From NCBI GenBank assembly GCA_965213775.1, contig CBDCAC010000004.1:744001-808000 (forward strand): 64,000 nucleotides of DNA, in the 5' to 3' direction. Positions 28,047 to 36,090 of this stretch are shown here, piece by piece. This DNA comes from Lichenicoccus sp965213775 (lineage in GTDB: Bacteria; Pseudomonadota; Alphaproteobacteria; Acetobacterales; Acetobacteraceae). The notes under the pieces were generated by a model. The model had not been told where the DNA came from. It searched no databases and saw nothing but the letters and a program-made list of their open reading frames with translations. Made by a program: the position numbers and the translations under genes. How positions within the stretch are numbered: the first letter of the stretch is position 1; each line of letters opens with the position of its first letter.

Positions 28047-28123
28047 ATGAATAATCCTTCCATCCCTCGCGACATACGTCGAGCTTCTGAGCTCTCGATC
28101 TTACGCCGTCACTCCCTGAGGCG

Positions 28124-28150
28124 TTTACATGTCATGACAAGTTGTGTAAA
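28124..28150. promoter_or_regulatory. candidate GntR/HutC operator in divergent promoter
   Basis: A perfect 10-bp palindrome TGTCATGACA (28130-28139) lies inside outer arms TTTACA (28124-28129) and TGTAAA (28145-28150). GTCATGAC fits the GT-N4-AC layout seen in operators of HutC-subfamily GntR regulators, and such a regulator is encoded at 29975. The site is between the kinase (minus) and the GlpD-like gene (plus), so one protein could control both transcripts. Confidence 0.6.
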
Positions 28151-28206
28151 GAGCTATTCCACCGGGTCACCCCTTGCGTCCCGGCGTGCTCGCAGGAGAC
28201 TAGACT

Positions 28207-29982
28207 TTGCGTGATATGCTGCCAGATGACAGACTAGAACGCTCGCAGGTTCTCGATCGTGTGCGAAGCTCCAAGAAGGTCAGTGTCCTGATTGTTGGCG
28301 CAGGTATAAATGGAGCTGCGACGTTCCTGGACCTCGCCCATCAGGGCATCGACGTCTTGTTGATAGATAAGGGCGACGTGGCTAGTGGAGCTAGTTCTGC
28401 CCTTTCAAGAATGGTGCATGGGGGCCTCCGTTACCTCGAGAATGCAGAACTTTCGCTTGTGGCCGAGTCCACTCTCGAGCGGAACTTACTGTTGAGGAAC
28501 GCACATCATCTAGTAAAGCCACTGAAGATCATCGTTCCATATTCATCCAGGATGGGCGGCTTTATTGGCGCAATACAAAAGTTGCTTAGGCTTGACAGCG
28601 CACCAGCCGGTCGGGGTGGCTGGCTCATCAAATGCGGTCTCGCAATCTATGATTTTCTCGGACGTCATCACCGCACACTACCAAGATACAAGTCGCTCAC
28701 CCGAAGCGAGCTGCGCACCGCGATCAGGGGCATTAGCCATAATGCTGTGGGTGCTGCACGATATTATGACGCTTGGATCCCGCACCCGGAAAGGCTTAAC
28801 TTAGAACTTGTGACAGATGGCCTAGAATTACAACCTCGGTCAAACGCTCTGTTCTACGCTCGTCTTGATCGTTTGGAGGAGGGTGAGGCCGTTATTGTGG
28901 ATCTTCTCACTAAAGAGGAAATCTCAATTAAGCCGGACATCCTAGTCAATGCCACGGGTGCTTGGATCGACTTTACCAACAAAGCGGCAGGCGTTGATGG
29001 GCGGCTTATTGGCGGAACCAAGGGCTCCCACCTGGTGTTGAAAAACCCCGCGTTGCGCGAGGCGCTCGGGGACTCGATGCTTTGGTTCGAGGCTAAGGAT
29101 GGCAGGACCTGCATCGTATTCCCGTTTCTGGGTAACGTCCTACTTGGATCGACGGACATACGAATTGAAGATCCCGAAGACGCCCTTTGCGTAGATGATG
29201 AAATAGACTACATGTTTGGAGTGCTGAAGGAGGTGCTTCCGCATGTCGAGTTATCACGCTCGGACATTATCTACAAATTCTCTGGCGTACGACCGTTGCC
29301 CTCGTCGACCTCAAGTGTGACAGCAAGGATCTCCCGCAACCACTCCATACAAATTTCTGAGCCCGTGGACAAGCGACAGTTCCCAATCCTATCCTTGGTT
29401 GGTGGAAAATGGACGACGTTCAGGAGTTTTGGACAGGACGCTACTGATGTAGTACTTAGGAAATTAGGTCTCTCACGGCGTCAGTCGACGAAAGATGTGC
29501 CAATCGGCGGCTCGCGTGGCATGAGCGCAAAAGCGGACGACAAGAAAATGATGATGAGCGATCTCGCTGCGCGTTTCAATCTCCAGCCGAGCCTCATCGA
29601 GACATGGCTAGAGCGTTATGGAAGCAGTGCTGAGCAGCTTGCGGCAACGTGTTCCAAAAGCCTCCATCCTGACCGGCCGCTGCTCAGCAACAAGGACTAT
29701 ACTGTTGGTGAAATGCAATGGATCTGCAGGACGCAGCTCGTAACTCACCTAGACGATATCATCCTTCGCCGAACTCTTATAGCTCTTCGTGGAGAGGTGA
29801 CACCTGCCCTTATCGAAGAGGTTTCTGAGATAGCAGCTGAGTGCCTTGGCTGGACTGAAGACAGCCGGAAGCAAGAAGTTGCGGATTGCTACGCGAAGCT
29901 GGTTAGGCAACATGGTGTCCCAAAGATAACCAAGAGATCACGAAACGGAGTGGACGTCGCTCTTTCCCACGCGAATGAGTAA
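28207..29982 (+). CDS. GlpD-like FAD-dependent (polyol-phosphate?) dehydrogenase
   Basis: 591-residue member of the glycerol-3-phosphate dehydrogenase family. The N-terminal FAD motif is IVGAGINGAATFLDLAHQG, followed by DVASGASSALSRMVHGGLRYLE (two short conserved blocks, ASGAS and HGGLRYL). FPFLGNVLLGSTDI and SGVRPL are further GlpD signatures, and there is a C-terminal helical domain. The start is TTG at 28207, favoured by AGGAG eight bases upstream; ATG 28216 is the alternative. Its place among pentose genes suggests the substrate may be a phosphorylated sugar alcohol rather than glycerol 3-phosphate, as in erythritol loci. It would pass electrons to quinone. Confidence 0.85.
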   Translation: MRDMLPDDRLERSQVLDRVRSSKKVSVLIVGAGINGAATFLDLAHQGIDVLLIDKGDVASGASSALSRMVHGGLRYLENAELSLVAESTLERNLLLRNAHHLVKPLKIIVPYSSRMGGFIGAIQKLLRLDSAPAGRGGWLIKCGLAIYDFLGRHHRTLPRYKSLTRSELRTAIRGISHNAVGAARYYDAWIPHPERLNLELVTDGLELQPRSNALFYARLDRLEEGEAVIVDLLTKEEISIKPDILVNATGAWIDFTNKAAGVDGRLIGGTKGSHLVLKNPALREALGDSMLWFEAKDGRTCIVFPFLGNVLLGSTDIRIEDPEDALCVDDEIDYMFGVLKEVLPHVELSRSDIIYKFSGVRPLPSSTSSVTARISRNHSIQISEPVDKRQFPILSLVGGKWTTFRSFGQDATDVVLRKLGLSRRQSTKDVPIGGSRGMSAKADDKKMMMSDLAARFNLQPSLIETWLERYGSSAEQLAATCSKSLHPDRPLLSNKDYTVGEMQWICRTQLVTHLDDIILRRTLIALRGEVTPALIEEVSEIAAECLGWTEDSRKQEVADCYAKLVRQHGVPKITKRSRNGVDVALSHANE

Positions 29983-30742
29983 TCTTCGGCCTGGACCAGG
30001 CGTTACGTTCGGTGAAGGTGTCGACCGGTCCGGAAGCCTGCCACTCTGGCTACAACTCAAGATGTCGTTGTCGGAGAAGATTTCGTCAGGAGAATATCCG
30101 CCCGATACTCAGCTTCCGTCGGAGGCGCAACTGTGCATCGCTTATGGATTGTCACGTACTGTTGTCAGAGAAGCACTTGCACAACTCGTATTGGAGAGAA
30201 AGGTCTACAAGGTCCAGGGCAAAGGAGCTTTCGCGCTCCGTGAAAAGCATTCAGACTCCTTTATGTCATCGAACATCGGGCTGTCAGGTGAGATGGTCGG
30301 TAAAGGTCGTAGTGTCACGACGCATGTGCTCGAGCAGGTAAGCGCGGTTCCTAACGAACGTGAGCGTGAACTCTTGGATATGCCGCAGAGCGGCACAGTC
30401 TTTCGCATCCTCCGAACCCAGGCTGTCGATGGTGTGACGCGTGCGCTGACGAGAACTTCTCTCAACTTGGCTCATGCTCCTGAAATCGACCGGATCAATC
30501 TTGAGAATCAATCGTTATACGATGTTCTTCGGCGTCGTTATGGTATCACTCCGGTGCGTAGCCGCCGTTGGATCGAGGCCGTGATGCCATCATCGCACGA
30601 CGCTGCGCTGCTTGGCATTGACCGCGCGATCCCTGTGCTTGGGATAGAGTCCGTTTCTCAAGATGCAAAAGGGCGCGTCATTGAATATTATTATTGCCTT
30701 TACCGATCCGATCTCAGTCGCCTTGTCATGGAAGTCTCATAA
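29975..30742 (+). CDS. GntR-family (HutC/UTRA) transcriptional regulator
   Basis: 255 residues. The N-terminal winged helix (about 20-90) reads LKMSLSEKISSGEYPP, then LPSEAQLCIAYGLSRTVVREAL, the GntR signature. The C-terminal UTRA domain (about 100-250) senses a small molecule, usually a sugar phosphate. It overlaps the end of the GlpD-like gene by 8 bp. By position and family it is the local regulator, probably acting at the 28124-28150 palindrome and released by a pathway intermediate. Confidence 0.9.
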   Translation: MSNLRPGPGVTFGEGVDRSGSLPLWLQLKMSLSEKISSGEYPPDTQLPSEAQLCIAYGLSRTVVREALAQLVLERKVYKVQGKGAFALREKHSDSFMSSNIGLSGEMVGKGRSVTTHVLEQVSAVPNERERELLDMPQSGTVFRILRTQAVDGVTRALTRTSLNLAHAPEIDRINLENQSLYDVLRRRYGITPVRSRRWIEAVMPSSHDAALLGIDRAIPVLGIESVSQDAKGRVIEYYYCLYRSDLSRLVMEVS

Positions 30743-31050
30743 GATCATCATCGATAACATCATCTTCGTGGTGCTGATTGGGACATTTTCTCAGGCATAG
30801 CACCTCCAAGTATCTCTTCGACTTAGCCAAGCTTGCTGGCGTTTTATGTCTTTCTTGACTATCTAGTAGAGGCCTTTGAGGCGCAAACTCGCGACCCAGC
30901 GTCGAAGGTCGGATAAGTAACCCCGCTTGCTCAGCTTGTAGGTTAGCGCATGAAGACGCCTGGACGCTTAGCTGTGTATCATCCCTTTGCTCAAAGCAGT
31001 GCACTTTAGTTTACCGAGCCGCCGGCCTTCTCTCACTGAAATCGAGATCT
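30743..31050. other. intergenic region upstream of SDR
   Basis: 308 bp of low-GC sequence with no supported gene. It is long enough to hold a separate promoter for the SDR and lyxose isomerase genes. I found no copy of the TGTCATGACA palindrome in it. Confidence 0.4.
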
Positions 31051-31836
31051 ATGACAGACTTTGCTGGGAAGGTAGCCATCGTCACCGGGACAACCGGGAT
31101 CGGAGCAGCGAGCACCTTGCGGCTTGCACGGGCAGGATGCGCCGTCATTGCGCTTGGGGTCGACCTAGAAGGTAATGCTGCTCTAGCTTCTGCCGCAAAG
31201 GCGGAATGTTTGAGCGTGATAGTCCAGTTGGCGGACGTCACAGTTTCTGATCAGGTTCGGAGTGCTATCGTACTTGCGGTCGGTCGCTTTGGTGGTCTTG
31301 ATATCATAGTGAATTCAGCTGCAGTGCATCCTTACGGTGATTGCGTTGCGACCTCCCCTGAAGTCTTCACCAGATGCCTGGCTGTTAATGTCGGTTCAAT
31401 CCATCTCACCGCTCATCACGGGGTCCCTGAAATGCGCAAGCGCGGTCGAGGGGTAATAGTCAATCTCTCAAGCGTTCAGGGGTTCAATTGCCAGAGGGGT
31501 GTGACCGCCTACGTTGCATCCAAAGGGGCTATTCACGCAATCACACGGGCAATGGCGATCGACCACGCCTCCGATGCGATACGAGTAGTTTCGGTGAGCC
31601 CTGGCTCAGTACGCACTCCAATCCTTGAACTTGCCGCGCGTACGTTAGACGGGCCGGACGCAAACATGCAGGAGGTATTCGCCCGGTTCGGCGCGGCCCA
31701 CCCGTTGGGTCGGATCGCAGAGCCTGAGGAAGTTGCGGACCTGATAGCCTTCCTTGCCTCGGACAGAGCACTCTTTATCAGCGGATCGGATCACCGGATC
31801 GACGGTGCGCTGACGGCGGGGTTGGGAGTCCACTGA
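31051..31836 (+). CDS. SDR-family dehydrogenase
   Basis: 261 residues, classical SDR. The cofactor motif TGTTGIG is at 13-19, with NSAAVHP (structural NAG equivalent), SSVQGF with the catalytic Ser, and YVASKGA with the Tyr-x3-Lys pair. The C-terminal SGSDHRIDGALTAG block is typical. Such enzymes in sugar clusters oxidise sugars or sugar alcohols with NAD(P). It lies 54 bp before the lyxose isomerase gene on the same strand, suggesting interconversion of a polyol or ketose in the same pathway. Confidence 0.88.
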   Translation: MTDFAGKVAIVTGTTGIGAASTLRLARAGCAVIALGVDLEGNAALASAAKAECLSVIVQLADVTVSDQVRSAIVLAVGRFGGLDIIVNSAAVHPYGDCVATSPEVFTRCLAVNVGSIHLTAHHGVPEMRKRGRGVIVNLSSVQGFNCQRGVTAYVASKGAIHAITRAMAIDHASDAIRVVSVSPGSVRTPILELAARTLDGPDANMQEVFARFGAAHPLGRIAEPEEVADLIAFLASDRALFISGSDHRIDGALTAGLGVH

Positions 31837-31890
31837 GACATCCCCTCATGAGTTGTAGCAATCATCCTAATCTACAAAGGAGCCGGACGC

Positions 31891-32592
31891 GTGAAACGCT
31901 CCGAGATTAATAAGGTTATCCAGCAGGCGGAGGAAGATTACGGGCGTGCCGGGATTTCCTTGCCCAACTTCGCGACTTGGTCACCGTTTGATTGGGCGGC
32001 AAAGCCGGCGGCGTCGATCGCATCAATGATAAAGACGGGCCTCGGGTGGGACGTAACCGACTTTGCAGGAGGCAGGTTTCTGGAAAAGGGCCTGCTACTT
32101 TTTACGGTCCGCAACGGCACGCCAGAGGGCGGGCCGGGTATTCGACCTTATGCGGAAAAGATCATGATCTCCAGGCACGACCAGCTCACCCCAATGCATC
32201 GGCATGCGGCGAAAGTCGAGGACATCATCAATCGTTCTAGCCTTACGCCCGGCGCACGATTGGCAATACAACTGTTTGGAATGGATGAGCGGGGTGGGCT
32301 GGCGCGTTCTAGTCCAGTCATCGCCCATCTGGACGGCAGAACGCGAGATCTCGATGCTGGCAGTATCATTGAGCTTCGTCCAGGCGAAAGCGTTAGCCTA
32401 TTTCCGGGAACCTTCCATGCCTTCTGGGGAGAGGGCGGTGACGTCGTAGTCGGCGAAATCTCATCTGTGAACGATGATATCGTAGACAACATCTTTGTTG
32501 AGTCTCTGAACCGGTTCTCCGAGATCGAGGAAGATACTCCACCAGACCGCCTTCTTGTAACAGACTATAGGAGCATTAAACACGTCATATAG
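31891..32592 (+). CDS. D-lyxose ketol-isomerase (YdaE-type cupin)
   Basis: 233-residue cupin isomerase. Similarity to the enterobacterial D-lyxose isomerase runs along the whole protein: MKRSEIN start, LGWDVTDF, LLLFTVRNG, YAEKIM, LTPMHRHAAKVEDIINR (metal-binding His and the Lys/Glu), SLFPGTFHAFW (second metal His) and VVVGEISSVNDD. The family interconverts D-lyxose and D-xylulose (and often D-mannose and D-fructose) with Mn2+. The start is GTG 31891 with AAGGAG eight bases upstream. It is the last gene of the plus-strand pentose unit. Confidence 0.9.
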   Translation: MKRSEINKVIQQAEEDYGRAGISLPNFATWSPFDWAAKPAASIASMIKTGLGWDVTDFAGGRFLEKGLLLFTVRNGTPEGGPGIRPYAEKIMISRHDQLTPMHRHAAKVEDIINRSSLTPGARLAIQLFGMDERGGLARSSPVIAHLDGRTRDLDAGSIIELRPGESVSLFPGTFHAFWGEGGDVVVGEISSVNDDIVDNIFVESLNRFSEIEEDTPPDRLLVTDYRSIKHVI

Positions 32593-32671
32593 AACTCGCT
32601 TTCCCTGACTGCACTGCTGCCAGTTTCGTGGACACCAAGATTAGGGTGTTTCACGAAATTAGAGGGTGCAG

Positions 32672-32776
32672 ATGGGGCGGCGACAGTTCAAGATGGAGGC
32701 AGTCCGGCTGGTCAAGGAGCGTGGTGTTTCGGTGGTGCAAGCCAGCCGGGACCTCGAGGTCGGCGAGGGTGGAGTC
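32672..32776 (+). pseudogene. IS3-family OrfA N-terminal fragment
   Basis: Reads MGRRQFKMEAVRLVKERGVS, then VVQASRDLEV, the first 35 or so residues of an IS3-family OrfA (helix-turn-helix). Similarity stops at about 32776, where IS30-like sequence begins nearby. It marks the right edge of the low-GC pentose island. Confidence 0.7.
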
Positions 32777-32813
32777 AGCTGGCCGTCGCAACGCCCTGGG
32801 GAGGAACGTGGGG

Positions 32814-34010
32814 ATGGCAGGTCGACGTCGGTCAGATCGTGCATGGCGAAGCAAGCTGCGTTCGCCGGGACGACCTCCGGTGGCGCGGCAGGCGCACCGG
32901 TGTTGTTTTTGGGCACTGGTTGCGGGTGGCCTGTCGAGCAAGGACGCGGCGACTGGCCCGGGTGTGTCGACGCCGTTAGGAGCACGGTGGTTTCGCAATG
33001 GGGGCGGCATGGCACCATCGACACTTGCGTCATCGGCGACGCCGTTGTCTGGGAAATACCTGTCGTTTGCGGAGCGGGAGGAGCTTGCCATCCAGCGAGC
33101 CCAGGGTGTGGGCGTGCGGGAGATTGCCCGGCAGATGGGGCGGTCGGGATCGACGATCTCGCGAGAACTGCGCTGTAACGCGGCGACGCGCGGCGGCGGC
33201 CTGGACTATCGGGCCACGACTGCACAATGGCATGCTGAACGGGCCGCTCGGCGCCCGAGCCTGCCAAGCTGGCCCTCAACGCGACGCTGCGGGCCTATGT
33301 GCAGGATCGGCTGGCGGGCATGGTCGTGGCAGCAAGCGGTGCTGCGGTTTCCGGACCGACGGTGCTCTGGAAAGGCCGCAGACACGGACGTCGGAAGGAT
33401 CGGCGATGGTCTTCGGCTTGGAGTCCTGAACAGATTGCCCATCGACTCCGGCTCGACTTTCCGGACGATGCGCATCAGCCACGAAGCCATCTACCAGTCG
33501 CTTTACGTGCAAGGTCGCGGGGCGCTACGGCGCGAGCTGACCGCGTGTCTGCGCACCGGACGGGCGTTGCGTGTGCCAAGGGCGCGTAGCCGCGGACGCG
33601 GCAAGTCGTTCTTGGTGCCGGAGATCATGATCAGTGAGCGCCCGGTGGAAGTGGCCGATCAGGCGGTGCCGGGCCAACGGGAAGGCAACCTCATCCTGGG
33701 ATTGGACAGTTCCGCGATCGGCACCCTGGTAGAGCGCACGACGCGGTTCACCATGCTTTTGCACTTACCGCGGATGGCGCAGTACGGCTTGGGAGCGCGC
33801 GTGAAGAACGGTCCTGCGCTGGCCGGACATGGCGTCTAAGCTGTCCGCGACAGCATCACGGGCATGATCACCAGCTTGCCTGATCAACTCCGGCAGTCGC
33901 TGACCTGGGATCAGGGAGCGGAGATGGCGCAGCATGCGAGGCTGAAGATCGATACGGGCCTGGATATCTACTTCTGCGACCCGCATAGCCCGTGGCAACG
34001 GGGCTCGAAT
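32814..34010 (+). pseudogene. IS30-family transposase, degraded
   Basis: It starts MAGRRRSDRAWRSKLRSPG and includes the IS30 helix-turn-helix YLSFAEREELAIQRAQG plus IARQMGRSGSTISRELR. At least two frameshifts lie between 33250 and 33450, and a TAA at 33838-33840 breaks HGV-stop-AVRDSITG. The first catalytic Asp is changed (the usual WEGDLI reads REGNLI). The frame ends at DPHSPWQRG, about 40 residues short of the normal C terminus. Confidence 0.85.
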
Positions 34011-34091
34011 GTCAGCTTAAGCCGCGTGTCCACCGAACAGGCAGCAGCTCAAGATCAGGTTGGTGTCGGTGCTGATCCACCGGAGATCCTC

Positions 34092-34514
34092 TTAAGCTTC
34101 CCATGGGTTGATGAGCGGGACCCCGCATCCTTCAAAGCCGCCGCTGTCGCGACTTGCGACGAATTTGGCGCCACGAGCCCGGGCAATCGCTGCGATCTGT
34201 CCGTCGGCGGTGGCGATCGGTCTGCCCGCGCTTCGGCGCCTGGAAGCGACATCGCCATAGAGGGTCGCGGCAACACGGTCGAAGACCAGCACCCTCCCGC
34301 CGAGCCCCTCGCCGAGCAGGCGAGCCACGGCCTGGGTCAGGGCGTCACGCCTGCGTCCCTTGGGCAGCAACGCCAGACCGTAGGCCAGCTCCGCCTCGTT
34401 GACCGCGGTCGTGCACAGCTCGGCACGGCGCTGCCTGGCTACCCAGGCCAGCACTGAAGCGTCGGGGTCAGGCTTGGCCAGCTCCGAAAGCACGTTCGTA
34501 TCGAGCACGATCAC
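34092..34514 (-). CDS. VapC/FitB-type PIN-domain toxin
   Basis: 140-residue PIN domain, expected to act as a Mg2+-dependent RNase. MIVLDTNVLSE gives the first acidic residue (Asp5), NEAELAYGL the Glu, PIATADGQIAAIAR the third acidic site, and VASRDSGGFEGCGVPLINPW the C-terminal Asp and FitB-like ending. The start overlaps the antitoxin stop by 4 bp, as expected for a toxin encoded second. It lies inside the composite element, where it could stabilise the carrier. Confidence 0.9.
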   Translation of the reverse strand: MIVLDTNVLSELAKPDPDASVLAWVARQRRAELCTTAVNEAELAYGLALLPKGRRRDALTQAVARLLGEGLGGRVLVFDRVAATLYGDVASRRRSAGRPIATADGQIAAIARARGAKFVASRDSGGFEGCGVPLINPWEA

Positions 34515-34927
34515 CTGCGCCGACCCTTGGCGGGGACAGTCGGCTTCCTGACAGAAGCTGCTGCCCGTGTGCTCACCGGAGCCGGCTTTGCCGGTGAGGA
34601 CGGTCGAGCGACAGGCACCGCTGCGGCGCCTTCACCCTCGCCGAAGCCGGGCGGTTCGCGCGCAGGCTCCCGTTCCGGCAGTTCCAGTTCCATGCCCCCC
34701 AGGGAGGCGAACAAGCCGCGTGCGAAGGACGCCAGGTCCGTCGGGTCCTCCTCCGGTGCCGCGAGGGCTGCCTCCAGGATGGCCCGGGCCTCCGCCTCCA
34801 TGGAGCGTGCGTTGTGTGCGGCGCGGATACGCAGGCGCGCCTTCGTCTCGGGCGCGAGGCCGCGGACGGTGACAGCGGCTCCGCCGGCGTGAAGTGGATC
34901 GGCAGCAGGATGTGTGGCAACGACCAT
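34511..34927 (-). CDS. FitA/VapB-type ribbon-helix-helix antitoxin
   Basis: 138 residues from ATG 34927. The DNA-binding ribbon-helix-helix is VTVRGLAPETKARLRIRAA followed by NARSMEAEARAILEAAL (about 17-55), matching FitA-like antitoxins. The tail is unusually long (about 80 residues) and rich in Pro, Glu and Ala; its proximal half presumably binds and masks the toxin. An upstream ATG at 34996 is possible but adds non-conserved sequence. The antitoxin probably represses its own operon. Confidence 0.83.
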   Translation of the reverse strand: MVVATHPAADPLHAGGAAVTVRGLAPETKARLRIRAAHNARSMEAEARAILEAALAAPEEDPTDLASFARGLFASLGGMELELPEREPAREPPGFGEGEGAAAVPVARPSSPAKPAPVSTRAAASVRKPTVPAKGRRR

Positions 34928-35090
34928 TGTAACCTCGGTGCTAGCGTTGCAGCATTGCTTAGAATGCAACAATGCTTTTGTGGAGCGTCGCTTCACACTG
35001 TATAAAAGATATTCCCGTTCATTGCATCATTTCTCGACACTGCAGCATGCCGGCGACCTTTCAAGCCCCTCTGTTAACAGGCTATACGAG

Positions 35091-35686
35091 GCGCTGGTGC
35101 GGTGCCGGACGGTCTTGCCCAGCACGCTGCGGATCGCCCTGGGGTAGGAGCTATGCCCGTCCGTCGTCACCTGCTCAGGTCGGAAGCCCATGGTCGCTCG
35201 CGCCGAGCGGAAGAACATCTTCGCCGCCTTCATGTCGCGGTGCTCGCTCAGCATCGCGTCAACGAGGTTCCCGTCCCGGTCGATCGCCCGATACAGGTAG
35301 GTCCAGCAGCCACGAACCTTCAGGTAGGTCTCATCGACGTGCCACCTGGCCCCAGAGCCGCGCCGCCAGCCATGCCGGCGCTTGCGCAGCTCGTCACCCA
35401 TGACCGGCAGCAGCTTCGCCTCCCAGCCGCGGACAGCTTCGTAGCTGACCTCGATCCCGCGCAGGGCCATGATCTCGCTCAGGTCGCGCAGCGTCAGCCG
35501 GTAGCGGAGCCGGCAGAACACCGCGAAGGCGATGATGTCGCTGGGCAGGCAGGTCCGGTTCAGCACGCCACCGCTGCGTTCGTTGAACTGCCGGCCGCAG
35601 GTCCTGCAGCGAAAGCGGCGATAACCCCGTGCCGTGACCTCCGGCCGCTCCGTCACGGCTGCAGAGCCACAGCAAATGCAGTTCAT
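35091..35686 (-). pseudogene. IS6-family transposase, 3'-truncated (copy D)
   Basis: From ATG 35686 it reads MNCICCGSAAVTERPEVTAR, with the zinc ribbon and the first two catalytic Asp (WHVDETY; TTDGHSSY). It ends at HRTSA before the catalytic Glu; the open frame then runs 20 residues into unrelated sequence. It is roughly 90 percent similar to copies A-C by eye, so it is an older relative. Confidence 0.87.
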
Positions 35687-35778
35687 CCCGATAGCCCATT
35701 CGTTACCGTCACTGGCGAGGCTACGTCAGCCACCCACCTGCTACCAGATCAGTCGCTGGCGCGAGAGCTGACAGAACC
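35091..35778 (-). mobile_element. truncated IS6-family element copy D
   Basis: The end TGGCGCGAGAGCTGACAGAACC at 35757-35778 matches the copy A-C terminus except at one base. Inside, the element matches the others at lower identity until 35091, where similarity stops abruptly inside the transposase (after HRTSA). The distal quarter and one terminal repeat are missing, so it cannot move on its own. Confidence 0.85.
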
Positions 35779-36090
35779 GGATTTCCTGGCCGGGGCCTTC
35801 GCGCACATGGACCTTGAGCCGGACGAGGCGAAGAAGCGGCCGGCTCGCGGATGGTCCAAGTTGCCCTACGTCAACGGCGACCTGTTCCAGGATCCATTGC
35901 CGGTGCCTGCGTTGGACGGTCGGTGCCGGCGGCACCTGCTCGATTGCGCCCGGCTCGACTGGCGGCTGATCAACCCCGACATCTTCGGGTCGATGCTGCA
36001 GGCCGTGGTGGACCCGGAGAAACGCGGCGAGCTTGGCATGCACTACATGTCGGCCGCCAACATCATGAAGGTGTTGCGGCCGATCCTACG
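35779..36090 (+). pseudogene. internal fragment of MmeI-like (type IIG) DNA methyltransferase
   Basis: The open frame reads LPYVNGDLFQDPLPVPAL, then LDWRLINPDIFGSMLQAVV, then LGMHYMSAANIMKVLRPI. Known MmeI-type class I SAM-dependent DNA methyltransferases have the same order: PYVNG.LF, LDWS.INPDIFGSM.QAVV and GMHYTS..NIMKVI.PLF. Both ends are cut by IS6 copies (D on the left, B on the right), leaving about 104 residues just before the AdoMet-binding motif. It is a relic of a restriction or phage-defence gene. Confidence 0.77.
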
